Source: Halomonas ventosae (GTDB lineage: Bacteria; Pseudomonadota; Gammaproteobacteria; Pseudomonadales; Halomonadaceae). Taken from it: DNA of 64,000 nt. Numbering within the stretch: the stretch's first letter is position 1; each line of letters starts with the position of its first letter. The position numbers and the translations under genes are program-made. Under the pieces are notes generated by a model. That model saw only the letters and a program-made list of their open reading frames with translations. It had not been told where the DNA came from and searched no databases. The DNA is taken from contig NZ_SNWH01000006.1 in the NCBI RefSeq assembly GCF_004361885.1, positions 62,001 through 126,000 of the forward strand. The letters are read 5' to 3'. Below are positions 24,875-33,959 of the stretch, piece by piece.

Positions 24875-27253
24875 ATGACCCACTGGACGCTCAGCGACGA
24901 TCCGCACGCCAAGCGCGAAGCCCACAAGTACGACAAGCCCGCTCCCAGCCGTGAATACCTGCTGGCCCGCCTGGAAGAGGCCGGCAAGCCGCTCACCCAC
25001 GAGGCGATGAGCCAGCAGCTGGGCCTCGACGACGAGGATCTTCAGGAGGCGGTACGCCGACGCCTGGCAGCGATGGAACGCGACGGCCAGGTACTGCGCA
25101 ACCGGCGGGGCGCCTATGCACTGATCGACAAGCTCGACCTGATCAAGGGCAAGGTGCTGGGCCACCGTGACGGCTTTGGCTTCCTGCTCCGCGACGATGG
25201 CAAGAAGCCCGATCTGGTGCTGCCGCCGCGGCAGATGCGCCGGGTCTTCCACGGCGACCATGTGCTGGTGCGCATCAGCGGGCGCGACCGCCGCGGCCGC
25301 GACGAGGCGACCATCGTCGAGGTGCTGGCGCGCAATACCCAGACCATCGTCGGGGTCTACCGCGCCAACACGCAGGAGTTCGGGGTGCTGATCCCCGAGA
25401 ACGCGCGCATTACCCAGGAGATCATCATTCCCCACAGTGCCTGTGGCGGGGCCCAGGACGGCCAGGTGGTCTCGGCGAAGATCACTCAGCAGCCCGAGAC
25501 CCGAGTGCAGCCCGTGGGCGAGGTGGTCGAGGTGCTCGGCGAGCGCATGGACCCGGGGATGGAGATCGACATCGCCATTCGCAGCTACGAGATCCCCGCT
25601 GAGTTCCCGCCGGATGTCCATGACCAGATCGCCGGCATGTCCGCCGAAGTCGCCGAGCAGGACAAGCAGCATCGCATCGATCTGCGCGACGTGCCGCTGG
25701 TCACCATCGACGACGAGAGCGCCAAGGACTTCGACGACGCTGTCTGTGCCTGGAAGACCAAGTCGGGCAGCTGGAAGCTGCTGGTGGCCATCGCCGATGT
25801 TTCCCACTATGTACGCCCCGGCAGTGCCCTGGATCAGGAGGCAATCCGTCGTGGCAATTCGGTGTACTTCCCCGGCCAGGTAGTGCCGATGCTGCCTGAG
25901 CTGCTTTCCAACGGGCTCTGCTCGTTGAACCCGGCCGTCGACCGCCTGGCGCTGGTTTGCGAGATGAACATCTCACAGAGCGGGGCGATTAGCCGCTACC
26001 GCTTCTATGAGGCGGTGTTTCAGTCCCATGCGCGCCTCACCTATAACAAGGTGGCTGCCATCCTCGATGACGATGGGCAAGAGGGCGAGGCCCTGCGCGA
26101 TGAGCACCGCGCACTGGTTCCGTCGTTGAAGAACCTTCACGCCCTCTACCGACTGCTGCGCGAGGCCCGGGATGCGCGCGGCGCCATCGACTTCGAGACC
26201 ACCGAGACGGCCATCGTCTTCAACGATGAGCGCAAGATCGAGAAAATCGTGCCGCGCTCGCGCAACGATGCCCACAAGATCATCGAGGAGTGCATGCTGG
26301 CGGCCAACGTGGCCACCGCGCGCTTCCTCGACAAGCACGACCTGCCGGCCCTCTATCGTATCCACGAGAAGCCCTCGCCGGAGCGTTTGGACAAGCTGCG
26401 CTTGTTTCTCAATGAGCTGGGCCTGTCGCTGGGCGGCGGCGACGACCCGAGCCCGCAGGACTACCGTGACCTGGCCGAGGCGATCAAGGGGCGCGATGAT
26501 GCCGATGTCATCCAGACAGTGATGCTGCGCTCCATGAGTCGAGCCGTCTACTCCCCGCAGAACGAGGGGCACTTCGGTCTGGCCTATCCGGCTTATGCCC
26601 ACTTCACCTCGCCGATCCGGCGCTACCCGGACCTGCTGGTCCACCGCGCCATCCGTTCGGTGATCCGTGGCCCACGCAAGACCAATACCGTGTTGCGTGC
26701 CGAAGGGGCCAAGGTGGAGCCCCCCAGCAAGTGGGCGCCCTACACCTTCGAGCAGATGCTCGAGCTCGGCGAACACTGCTCGATGACCGAGCGGCGAGCC
26801 GATGATGCCACCCGCGATGTGGAGGACTGGCTCAAGTGCGAGTTCATGTCCGACAAGCTCGGCGAGGTCTATGATGGCAGTATCGCGTCGGTGACCCAGT
26901 TCGGCATTTTCGTGCGCCTCGATGAGGTGTACGTGGAGGGGCTGGTGCATGTCACCTCGCTGCCCTCGGACTACTACCATTACGAGCCCGAGAAGCATCG
27001 TCTCAAGGGGGAGCGTAGTGGCATGAGCTACCGTCTGGGCGATGGCGTCACCGTGCAGGTGGCCCGCGTCGACCTGGACGAGCGCAAGATCGATTTCGAG
27101 CTGGCTGACGACAAGCCACGTCCCAAGCGGGCGCCGCGCAAGCGCCGCGGTGGGGATAAGTCCGCCGCGGCGGGCGCCGGCAAGCCCGGTGACAAGTCCG
27201 GCAAGGGCGGTCGCCGTCGCCGCGGTCCGCGTCGCTCAGGGGCCCGCGGCTGA
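24875..27253 (+). CDS. rnr: Ribonuclease R
   Basis: 792 residues. Order: helix-turn-helix (about 20-75), two cold-shock OB domains, RNB catalytic domain with the metal-binding acidic motif DDESAKDFDDAV near residue 279, an S1 domain (about 665-745) and a lysine/arginine-rich tail. It degrades structured RNA 3' to 5' and acts in rRNA and tmRNA-linked quality control. Start taken at MTHWTLSDDPHAKRE with AAGGA ten bases upstream; the frame is open back to 24662 but that part is not protein-like. The stop overlaps the rlmB start (TGATG). Confidence 0.95.
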   Translation: MTHWTLSDDPHAKREAHKYDKPAPSREYLLARLEEAGKPLTHEAMSQQLGLDDEDLQEAVRRRLAAMERDGQVLRNRRGAYALIDKLDLIKGKVLGHRDGFGFLLRDDGKKPDLVLPPRQMRRVFHGDHVLVRISGRDRRGRDEATIVEVLARNTQTIVGVYRANTQEFGVLIPENARITQEIIIPHSACGGAQDGQVVSAKITQQPETRVQPVGEVVEVLGERMDPGMEIDIAIRSYEIPAEFPPDVHDQIAGMSAEVAEQDKQHRIDLRDVPLVTIDDESAKDFDDAVCAWKTKSGSWKLLVAIADVSHYVRPGSALDQEAIRRGNSVYFPGQVVPMLPELLSNGLCSLNPAVDRLALVCEMNISQSGAISRYRFYEAVFQSHARLTYNKVAAILDDDGQEGEALRDEHRALVPSLKNLHALYRLLREARDARGAIDFETTETAIVFNDERKIEKIVPRSRNDAHKIIEECMLAANVATARFLDKHDLPALYRIHEKPSPERLDKLRLFLNELGLSLGGGDDPSPQDYRDLAEAIKGRDDADVIQTVMLRSMSRAVYSPQNEGHFGLAYPAYAHFTSPIRRYPDLLVHRAIRSVIRGPRKTNTVLRAEGAKVEPPSKWAPYTFEQMLELGEHCSMTERRADDATRDVEDWLKCEFMSDKLGEVYDGSIASVTQFGIFVRLDEVYVEGLVHVTSLPSDYYHYEPEKHRLKGERSGMSYRLGDGVTVQVARVDLDERKIDFELADDKPRPKRAPRKRRGGDKSAAAGAGKPGDKSGKGGRRRRGPRRSGARG

Positions 27254-28110
27254 TGGCGTCAGAGCGCAGGGCTCGACACCACAGTCGCTCGGGGCAGGCG
27301 CACGATGCCCGCCGTCACTCAGCTAGTGAGAGGCCTCGCGTGCCGACGCCGCCCGGAGGGCTCGACGCCGTCTTCGGGGTACATGCAGTGCGCGCGCTGC
27401 TCGACCGTGGCGAGGTGCCCCGCGAGGTCTGGGTCCAGGAGGGCAGCGCCGCTACGCGCCTGGTCGAGCTGGTCGAGACGGCTCGTCAAGGAGGCGCACG
27501 CCTGCTTTCCTGCCCTCGGGACGCGCTCGACCGGCTCGCTCAGGGGGCCTCGCACCAGGGCATCATCGCCTTCGCCACGCCGCTCGTCTTCGACGGCGAG
27601 ACCTCGCTATGGTTAAGGCTCGAGGGCTGGCCGCATGCGGCGCCACCGTTGCTGCTGGTGCTCGACGGTGTTACCGACGTGCATAACTTCGGTGCCTGCC
27701 TGCGCAGTGCCGATGCGGCAGGTGTGCATGGGGTGATCGTGCCCAAGGACCGGGCGGCACCGCTCAATGCCGTGGTGCGCAAGGTGGCCTGCGGAGCTGG
27801 CGAGAGCATGCCGGTCTACCAGGTCACCAACCTGGCTCGCGCCCTGGCCAGACTCAAGGAGCTCGGCATATGGATCACGGGTACCGCTGGCGAGGCTGAG
27901 GCGAGCCTCTTCGAGGCCGATTTTAGCGGTCCTGCGGCGCTGGTGATGGGGGCCGAGGGCAAGGGCATGCGCCGCCTCACCCGCGAGGCCTGCGATACCC
28001 TGGTCAAGCTGCCCATGGCCGGCAGCGTCTCCAGCCTCAACGTCTCGGTGGCCACCGGCATCTGCCTATTCGAGGCGGTGCGTCAGCGCCAGGCTTCGCC
28101 TGGCGCTTGA
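27253..28110 (+). CDS. rlmB: 23S rRNA 2'-O-methyltransferase RlmB (SpoU/TrmH family)
   Basis: 285 residues. It methylates G2251 of 23S rRNA. A substrate-binding L30e-like domain (FGVHAVRALL from about 41) precedes the SPOUT knot with its three motifs (DGVTDVHNFGACLRSADAAG, MGAEGKGMRRL, PMAGSVSSLNVSVATGICLFE). The first 38 residues are a basic extension absent from E. coli RlmB; translation could begin further in, but the one-base overlap with rnr favours this start. A 10-bp hairpin overlaps its last codons. Confidence 0.93.
   Translation: MASERRARHHSRSGQAHDARRHSASERPRVPTPPGGLDAVFGVHAVRALLDRGEVPREVWVQEGSAATRLVELVETARQGGARLLSCPRDALDRLAQGASHQGIIAFATPLVFDGETSLWLRLEGWPHAAPPLLLVLDGVTDVHNFGACLRSADAAGVHGVIVPKDRAAPLNAVVRKVACGAGESMPVYQVTNLARALARLKELGIWITGTAGEAEASLFEADFSGPAALVMGAEGKGMRRLTREACDTLVKLPMAGSVSSLNVSVATGICLFEAVRQRQASPGA
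28085..28107 (+). terminator. Hairpin overlapping the end of rlmB
   Basis: Perfect 10-bp inverted repeat (28085-28094, 28098-28107) with a TTC loop, ending three bases before the end of the stop codon. No T-run follows directly, but the heptamer array comes next; the two together may end transcription. Confidence 0.5.
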
Positions 28111-28188
28111 AGTCTTGAGCTGGAAGCTTCAAGAAAAACTCTTGGTGTCAGGGTTGGTAGTACCATGCTGCCTTCCAGCTTACAGCTT
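28111..28188. repeat. AAGC-heptamer inverted arrays between rlmB and rpsF
   Basis: Plus-strand heptamers AAGTCTT, GAGCTGG, AAGCTTC, AAG (about 28110-28130) are followed by an A-run, then about 40 bases later by the inverted form (CTTCCAGCTTACAGCTT, 28172-28188). The arms share AGCTGGAAG/CTTCCAGCT, so a long stem-loop can form. Same type as 4332-4443 and 59044-59098. Confidence 0.6.
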
Positions 28189-28215
28189 GCGGAGCCCGCC
28201 TCTATTCTTTAGAAT
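28187..28215 (+). promoter_or_regulatory. Candidate promoter of the rpsF operon
   Basis: TTGCGG (28187-28192) and TAGAAT (28210-28215) at 17-base spacing, directly after the repeat arrays and about 115 bases before rpsF. Confidence 0.55.
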
Positions 28216-28270
28216 GCTTGCGCCCGCTCCTCCTGCGAGCGCGTCTTCCTGTCTTCTGACAATCACTCCT

Positions 28271-28328
28271 TGCTTCCCCTGAGCGATCCGAGATCGCCAC
28301 TGTGGAAGCTGCCAAACCGCAAGGAGAT
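28271..28328 (+). promoter_or_regulatory. Structured rpsF leader, possible S6:S18 autoregulatory motif
   Basis: GCTTCC (28271-28276) pairs with GGAAGC (28302-28307), enclosing an inner stem GCGAT/ATCGC with a CCGAG loop. AACCGCAAGGAGA follows at 28316-28328 and includes the ribosome-binding site. Known rpsF leaders in bacteria bind the S6:S18 complex through a conserved CCG. The match here is judged by eye only. Confidence 0.45.
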
Positions 28329-28331
28329 TTC

Positions 28332-28703
28332 ATGCGTCACTACGAGATCGTCTTCATGGTCCATCCGGACCAGAGCGAGCAGGTTCCGGCCATGGTTGAA
28401 CGCTACACCGGCCTCGTCACCGAGAGCGGCGGCACCGTCCATCGCCTCGAGGATTGGGGGCGTCGCCATCTGGCTTACCCGATCAACAAGATCCACAAGG
28501 CTCACTATGTGCTGATGAACATCGAGTGCAGCGGCGAGACCCTCGACGAGATCGAGAACATCTTCCGTTTCAACGACGCCATCATTCGCAGCCTGGTGGT
28601 CCGCGCCAAGGAAGCCGTCACCGAGGCCTCCCCGATGATGAAGCCGGTGGAAGAGAAACGTGTGCGTCGCGACGAGAAGCCGCGTAGCACCGAATCTGCC
28701 TGA
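28332..28703 (+). CDS. rpsF: Ribosomal protein S6
   Basis: 123 residues. Small-subunit protein that binds 16S rRNA as a dimer with S18. Ferredoxin-like fold from [14 protein letters not shown] to RAKEAV (about 1-97), followed by a charged tail. AAGGAGA lies four bases upstream. First gene of rpsF-rpsR-(membrane protein)-rplI. Confidence 0.97.
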   Translation: MRHYEIVFMVHPDQSEQVPAMVERYTGLVTESGGTVHRLEDWGRRHLAYPINKIHKAHYVLMNIECSGETLDEIENIFRFNDAIIRSLVVRAKEAVTEASPMMKPVEEKRVRRDEKPRSTESA

Positions 28704-28737
28704 GCCCATCCCATCGCCCCTCTGAAGGAGTCTTCCC

Positions 28738-28965
28738 ATGGCACGCTTTTTCCGTCGCCGCAAGTTCTGCCGTTTCACCGCTGAAGGCGTAAAACAGATC
28801 GACTACAAGGATCTGGATACGCTCAAGGCCTACATCACCGAGACCGGTAAGATTGTTCCCAGCCGTATCACCGGGACCAAGGCCCGTTACCAGCGCCAGC
28901 TGTCCACTGCCATCAAGCGGGCGCGCTACCTGGCCCTGCTGCCCTACACCGACAGCCACCAGTAA
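28738..28965 (+). CDS. rpsR: Ribosomal protein S18
   Basis: 75 residues, the usual length, with the [14 protein letters not shown] and [13 protein letters not shown] signature. Partner of S6 in the 30S platform. A single cysteine rather than a zinc motif. AAGGAG precedes the ATG. Confidence 0.97.
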   Translation: MARFFRRRKFCRFTAEGVKQIDYKDLDTLKAYITETGKIVPSRITGTKARYQRQLSTAIKRARYLALLPYTDSHQ

Positions 28966-28978
28966 TGTACTGCGCGTG

Positions 28979-29830
28979 ATGCTCGCCCTTGCCCGCTGGA
29001 TGATGCGCGGCACGCCCCACGCCGCTGCGGGGGCGGCCGTGGCTACCGCGATTCCCTGGCTGTTCTGGCTGGGGGCCGCGGTGGCGGCGCTGTTCGCGCT
29101 GCGCCACGGCCTGACCGCATCGCTGCCGGTCATCCTGGCCGCGGCTCTGCCAGCCGGTTGGTGGTGGACCCAGGGCGACGTCATTCCACTGGCCAGTGTA
29201 TTGCTGGTCGTGCTGATGGCGGTAGTGCTGCGTGCCCGACTGCGCTGGAGCGAGGCGCTCCTCGCCGGCACTCTGGCCGGGGAGGCGATGATCCAGCTGG
29301 ATATCTTCCTGCCGCCCGGTGGGGCCGGTCCCGTGCTGGAACAGCTGCGCCAGGGCTCGCCGGACATCGCTGCGATGCTCGCCGAGCTCTCCCGCCAGGG
29401 CATGGACACTGAGCAGCTGGCGGGCCTGCTGATCAGTAGCGTGAGCGCGCTGATCGTGTTGCTCGCCGCCGTGGCCTGCCTGGCCTTGGCGCGCGGCTGG
29501 CAGGCCTGGCTCTATAATCCCGGTGGATTCCGCGAGGAGTTCCACAGCCTGCGCCTGGCACCCCGAGAACTTGCCGTGCTGGTGGTGTTCGGCGTGTTGG
29601 GAGCGCTGCTGGGGCTTCCGGCCCTGGGCATGCTGACCTGGGTGCCATTGCTGGTGGCGGGCATCGCGCTGGTGCATGGTTTTATCGGATTGAAGGGAAT
29701 GAACGGGTTGTGGCTGGTCGCCTTCTACGTGCTGCTGATCACCACCTGGCCCATGATTCTCATCGTGCTGCTCGTGGCCTTCATCGATACGTTCGCGGAC
29801 TTTCGCGGACGACTGGCCCGCAGCCACTGA
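28979..29830 (+). CDS. DUF2232/YybS-like membrane protein in the S6-S18-L9 operon
   Basis: 283 residues with about seven hydrophobic helices and a soluble loop (about 115-145). Homologous membrane proteins sit between rpsR and rplI in pseudomonads and relatives, so the position is conserved; the function is unknown. It starts 13 bases after rpsR at ATG 28979 (an in-frame GTG is directly before it) with no clear Shine-Dalgarno, so expression may be low or coupled to rpsR. C-terminal [16 protein letters not shown] is characteristic. Confidence 0.75.
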   Translation: MLALARWMMRGTPHAAAGAAVATAIPWLFWLGAAVAALFALRHGLTASLPVILAAALPAGWWWTQGDVIPLASVLLVVLMAVVLRARLRWSEALLAGTLAGEAMIQLDIFLPPGGAGPVLEQLRQGSPDIAAMLAELSRQGMDTEQLAGLLISSVSALIVLLAAVACLALARGWQAWLYNPGGFREEFHSLRLAPRELAVLVVFGVLGALLGLPALGMLTWVPLLVAGIALVHGFIGLKGMNGLWLVAFYVLLITTWPMILIVLLVAFIDTFADFRGRLARSH

Positions 29831-29846
29831 CAAGAGGTTTTCGAGA

Positions 29847-30293
29847 ATGGACGTCATTCTGCTCGACAAGATTGGCAAACTGGGTAGCCTGGGTGACCAA
29901 GTCACCGTCAAGCCCGGTTTTGGACGCAACTACCTGGTACCCTACGGCCTGGCCGTGCCGGCCACCAAGGAGAACATCGAGGCCTTCCAGGCCCAGCGTG
30001 CCGAGCTCGAGGCCCAGGCCGCCGAGCGCAAGGCCGAGGCCGAGGCGCGCGCCGAACAACTCAACGAGATCGAACTGTCGCTAGTCGCCAAGTCAGGCGA
30101 TGAAGGCAAGCTGTTCGGTTCCATTGGTCCGCGTGATCTGGCCGAGGCCATCTCCAGTGCCGGGATCGAGGTCGCCAAGAACGAGGTGCGCATGCCCCAG
30201 GGGCCGATTCGCCAGACTGGCGAGTACGACATCGATCTGCACTTGCATGCCGAAGTCGACGCCACCGTGCGTGTGGTGGTGGTGGCCGAGTAA
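29847..30293 (+). CDS. rplI: Ribosomal protein L9
   Basis: 148 residues. N-terminal RNA-binding domain ([35 protein letters not shown]), a long charged helix (about 45-75) and a C-terminal domain, as in all L9. It binds domain V of 23S rRNA and limits frame errors. AAGAGG lies upstream; a strong terminator follows. Confidence 0.97.
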   Translation: MDVILLDKIGKLGSLGDQVTVKPGFGRNYLVPYGLAVPATKENIEAFQAQRAELEAQAAERKAEAEARAEQLNEIELSLVAKSGDEGKLFGSIGPRDLAEAISSAGIEVAKNEVRMPQGPIRQTGEYDIDLHLHAEVDATVRVVVVAE

Positions 30294-30343
30294 CGCTAGC
30301 GCGACAGCGCCGCCTCTTGGGGTCGCTGTGCAGTGCTGTGTGA

Positions 30344-30373
30344 GGGGGCGAGGAGCGGATCCTCGCCCCCTTT
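30344..30373 (+). terminator. Intrinsic terminator of the rpsF-rplI operon
   Basis: 11-bp perfect GC-rich stem (30344-30354 and 30360-30370), loop GCGGA, then TTT. Confidence 0.8.
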
Positions 30374-30488
30374 GCTGCGTGCTTCCTTGCCGTCCCGGTG
30401 ATCTCCCGTATCCGGCCCCGAGCATGGGGTCACGGTGTGGCATCGCGTAGAATACGCCTGCTCTTTTCTTCCTGAAGGTCCGCGCACC

Positions 30489-31877
30489 ATGAACGAACTC
30501 CTCACCTTCGATCGCGAAACCGCCGCCCTCAAGGTCCCGCCGCACTCGCTTGAGGCCGAGCAGTCTGTGCTCGGCGGTCTGATGCTCGACAATCCGGCAT
30601 GGGACAACGTGGCCGATCGCCTGGTGGCGGATGATTTCTATCGCTATGAGCATCGCCTGATCTTCAATGTCATGGCCGGTCTGGCTGAAGCGAACCGGCC
30701 GTTGGATGTTGTGACCCTTTCCGAGGCGCTGGAAGGGCGCGACCAACTCGATACCGTAGGCGGCCTCTCTTACCTGGCGGAGCTGGCCAGGAACACGCCG
30801 TCGGCCAGCAATATCCGTGCCTATGCCGACATCGTCCGCGAGCGCGCCACCCTGCGTAAGCTGATTCGTGCGGCCGGTCAGATCGCCGAGGGGGCCTTCA
30901 GCCCCCAGGGGCGTCCCGCCGACGAACTGGTCGACGAGGCCGAGCGGCTGGTGTTCCAGATCAGTGAGGAGCGCCCCAAGTCAGGTGGGCCGATCGGCAT
31001 GAGCGAGCTGTTGACCAAGGCGGTGGATCGCATCGACGAGCTGTTCAATCTGCAGGGCGAGATGACCGGGCTCTCCACCGGCTTTCGGGACCTCGATGAG
31101 ATGACCTCGGGGCTTCAGCCCTCGGACCTGGTGATCATTGCCGGGCGGCCCTCCATGGGCAAGACCACCTTTGCCATGAACCTGGTTGAGCATGCGGTGA
31201 TCTCAAGCGACAGGCCGGTGATGGTGTTCTCCATGGAGATGCCGGCCGACTCGCTGATGCTGCGCATGCTCTCCTCGCTGGGGCGTATCGATCAGACCCG
31301 GATGCGTACCGGGCAACTGGAGGACGAAGACTGGCCACGGCTGACCTCTGCGGTCAATCTGCTCAAGGATAAGCAGCTGTTCATCGACGACACCGCCGCG
31401 CTCTCACCCAACGAGCTGCGCTCGCGGATTCGCCGGGTGGTGCGTGAACATGGCAACCTCGCCCTGATCATGATCGACTACCTGCAACTGATGCAGATCC
31501 CCGGCTTCTCCGAGAACCGCACCGGCGAGATCTCCGAGATTTCCCGTTCGCTCAAGGGACTGGCCAAGGAGTTCGGCTGCCCGGTGGTGGCGCTCTCCCA
31601 GCTCAATCGCTCGTTGGAGCAGCGCCCCAACAAGCGACCGGTGATGTCGGACCTGCGTGAGTCCGGTGCCATCGAACAGGATGCCGATATCATCGGCTTC
31701 GTCTATCGCGATGAGGTCTACAATCCGGATAACCCCGATAATCAGGGACTGGCTGAGGTGATCATCGGCAAGCAGCGTAACGGCCCCATTGGCACCGTAC
31801 ACATGGCGTTCATCGGCAAGTACACTCGCTTCGAGGATCTGGCTCCGGACAGCTACCGCGAGGCCTTCGGCCAGTGA
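30489..31877 (+). CDS. dnaB: Replicative DNA helicase DnaB
   Basis: 462 residues. N-terminal helical primase-binding domain (about 15-115), linker, then the RecA-type motor with Walker A GRPSMGKTT near 219-227, Walker B LIMIDYLQLM and DLRESGAIEQDAD. It unwinds DNA at the replication fork and recruits the DnaG primase encoded at 60755. ATG at 30489 begins MNELLTFDRE; no intein interrupts it. Confidence 0.96.
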   Translation: MNELLTFDRETAALKVPPHSLEAEQSVLGGLMLDNPAWDNVADRLVADDFYRYEHRLIFNVMAGLAEANRPLDVVTLSEALEGRDQLDTVGGLSYLAELARNTPSASNIRAYADIVRERATLRKLIRAAGQIAEGAFSPQGRPADELVDEAERLVFQISEERPKSGGPIGMSELLTKAVDRIDELFNLQGEMTGLSTGFRDLDEMTSGLQPSDLVIIAGRPSMGKTTFAMNLVEHAVISSDRPVMVFSMEMPADSLMLRMLSSLGRIDQTRMRTGQLEDEDWPRLTSAVNLLKDKQLFIDDTAALSPNELRSRIRRVVREHGNLALIMIDYLQLMQIPGFSENRTGEISEISRSLKGLAKEFGCPVVALSQLNRSLEQRPNKRPVMSDLRESGAIEQDADIIGFVYRDEVYNPDNPDNQGLAEVIIGKQRNGPIGTVHMAFIGKYTRFEDLAPDSYREAFGQ

Positions 31878-31885
31878 CGGCGCCC

Positions 31886-31913
31886 TTGAGTCCGATGATT
31901 GGCCCCGTATAAT
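31886..31913 (+). promoter_or_regulatory. Promoter of the 97-residue gene
   Basis: TTGAGT (31886-31891) and a perfect TATAAT (31908-31913) with a 16-base spacer, 34 bases before the ATG. Confidence 0.7.
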
Positions 31914-31947
31914 GCCGAGCCCTCGAATCTCACAGGAAGGAGGCAGC

Positions 31948-32241
31948 ATGGCAGGCGGATTTCGACGTGGCAATCGCCAGCGTATCCCTAAGCTCGAGGG
32001 GCGCGGGGAGCTCCAGTCGATCGAGCGTGAAGGCCCCTTCAAGGAGTGGCTGGGGATGCCCGACCTCTATCGCTACTACCTGGTGGTGGATGGCCAGACC
32101 TACAGCTACCAGACCGAGGACGCCGATTTGCCGGTCGAGGTCGGTGATCGGGTGGTCTTCCGCTATAAGGAGACCAAGGCCGGCAACTGGGTGGACCGCA
32201 ACTCCCTGGGCAAGGCGATCGATCCCTCCGCCTATCAGTAG
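31948..32241 (+). CDS. Uncharacterised 97-residue protein
   Basis: Not recognised. It has its own sigma-70-type promoter and a strong AAGGAGG (31937-31943), so it is likely a real, well expressed gene. The first 20 residues are basic (RRGNRQR). The middle has a beta-rich pattern (YRYYLVVDGQTYSYQTEDADLPVEVGDRVVFRYKE) that suggests a small barrel, perhaps an OB or SH3-like fold. That is inferred from alternating residues only. No cysteines, signal peptide or membrane helix. Confidence 0.8.
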   Translation: MAGGFRRGNRQRIPKLEGRGELQSIEREGPFKEWLGMPDLYRYYLVVDGQTYSYQTEDADLPVEVGDRVVFRYKETKAGNWVDRNSLGKAIDPSAYQ

Positions 32242-32381
32242 CTCCGGAACCTGACGAAACGGGCAGGGTCATAGCGTGATAATACCGACGACACATTACC
32301 GTCATCGGTTGCCGTCAGGCTGTGATCCTGTGTTTATCTCGACACCATCGACGACGACTCGGATATCAGGAGAAAGGAGCC

Positions 32382-32684
32382 ATGGAATTCCAACAATTGA
32401 AAGCCTTCGTGGCGCGCCACGACAACTTCGAGATCCGCGTGATCGGCCATGCCGGCAGCCGGTTCTACCAGGTCGAACTGGAGGACGTGGAGGGGCAGCG
32501 CCACATGCTGACCCGTGCCGGCAAGCCGATTCTCTTCCGTTCTCTGGATGATGTCTATCTGGAACTCAAGCGTGCCGGTATCCATCGCGCCTACCTGGTA
32601 CAGCAGGTGCCCCACGATGAAGTCATCGGGCGCGAGACCCACTACCAGGATCCGCTGACCTCGCGCATGCCGCTGGTCTTCTGA
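32382..32684 (+). CDS. Uncharacterised 100-residue protein, possibly DUF6482
   Basis: Soluble, no signal or membrane segment. It begins MEFQQLKAFVARHDNFEIRV and ends YQDPLTSRMPLVF, a pattern I associate with the DUF6482 family of pseudomonads and halomonads, function unknown. AAAGGAG lies just before the ATG. Monocistronic, 140 bases after the previous gene. Confidence 0.8.
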   Translation: MEFQQLKAFVARHDNFEIRVIGHAGSRFYQVELEDVEGQRHMLTRAGKPILFRSLDDVYLELKRAGIHRAYLVQQVPHDEVIGRETHYQDPLTSRMPLVF

Positions 32685-32855
32685 TTGGACCCCTTGCCTG
32701 TGGTGGTATCATCTCCTCCTCACCGTCACGACAAGCCAGAATCGACAAGAGCTGGCCAAAAGCCGTACAGATAACATCCATAGTATAACTTTATTCGGTG
32801 CCCGGCGATTGCCTGATAGACTGGGGCAATACCGACAAGACACCGAGTGCAAGCT

Positions 32856-33953
32856 ATGCAAGGCATGACATCGGCCAACATCGGCCAGACCCCGAACGAC
32901 CTTGATGCCCCCGGCAATGGCCGGCTGGCCCATGCACCGCCCAACCACCCGCCGGTACCTCGGCCGAAGGTCGGCGTGGTGCTCGCCAACCTGGGGACGC
33001 CGGATGCCACCGACTACTGGTCGATGCGCCGCTACCTGAGCGAATTTCTCTCCGACAAGCGCGTGGTGGATTATCCAGACTGGAAGTGGCAGCCGCTGCT
33101 GCAGCTGATTATTCTCTCGCGACGCCCCTTCGCGTCCGGCAAGGCCTATCGAGGGATATGGAACACCGAGCGCGACGAGAGCCCTCTGCTGACCATCACC
33201 CGCGAGCAGACGCGCAAGGTGGCGGAAGGGCTCCACGCGCAGTATGGCGAGGGCGTGATGGTCGACTTCTGCATGCGTTACGGCAATCCCTCCACCGACA
33301 GCGTGCTGACACGCATGCAAGCGGCGGGTTGCGAACGGATCCTGTTCTTTCCGCTCTATCCGCAGTACGCCTCCCCGACCACCGCTACGGCCAACGACCA
33401 GGCCTTCCGTACCCTGATGAGGCTCAAGTGGCAGCCGGCAATTCGCACCGTGCCCGCCTACTTCGAACACCCCGACTACCTCGACGCCCTGGCCAATTCA
33501 GTGCGCGAGGCCTACGAGGCCGCCGAGACCCCGCCGGAGGTACTGGTGGCCTCTTACCACGGGGTGCCCAAGCGCTACCTGCTGGAAGGTGACCCTTATC
33601 ACTGCCAGTGCCAAAAGACCACGCGCCTGCTGCGCGAGCGTCTAGGCTGGGAGGAGGACGCCATCCAGACCGCCTTCCAGTCCAAGTTTGGCCCCGAGGA
33701 GTGGGTGGGGCCAGCTAGCGTGGAACACGTCGCCGAGTTGGCCCGTCAGGGCAACAAGCATATCGCGGTGGTCTCGCCGGCCTTCTCCTCGGACTGCGTG
33801 GAGACCCTCGAGGAGATCAATGAGGAGATCCGCGAGAGTTTCCTTGCCGCCGGAGGCGAGAGATTTACTTACATCCCCTGCCTGAATGATCGCGACGACC
33901 ATGTCGCCGCGCTGCTATCGATCATCGACAACGAGCTTAGTGGCTGGATGTAG
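32856..33953 (+). CDS. hemH: Ferrochelatase
   Basis: 365 residues. Inserts iron into protoporphyrin IX, the last step of heme synthesis. Motifs: VVLANLGTP, the catalytic His in ASYHGVP (near 235), the family signature FSSDCVETLEEI with its active-site Glu. The PYHCQCQKT segment has two cysteines but no cluster motif at the C-terminus. An N-terminal extension of about 35 residues precedes the core. The start is uncertain among GTG 32847, ATG 32856 and ATG 32865. It converges on mrpG with six bases between stops. Confidence 0.95.
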   Translation: MQGMTSANIGQTPNDLDAPGNGRLAHAPPNHPPVPRPKVGVVLANLGTPDATDYWSMRRYLSEFLSDKRVVDYPDWKWQPLLQLIILSRRPFASGKAYRGIWNTERDESPLLTITREQTRKVAEGLHAQYGEGVMVDFCMRYGNPSTDSVLTRMQAAGCERILFFPLYPQYASPTTATANDQAFRTLMRLKWQPAIRTVPAYFEHPDYLDALANSVREAYEAAETPPEVLVASYHGVPKRYLLEGDPYHCQCQKTTRLLRERLGWEEDAIQTAFQSKFGPEEWVGPASVEHVAELARQGNKHIAVVSPAFSSDCVETLEEINEEIRESFLAAGGERFTYIPCLNDRDDHVAALLSIIDNELSGWM

Positions 33954-33959
33954 ACAGGA

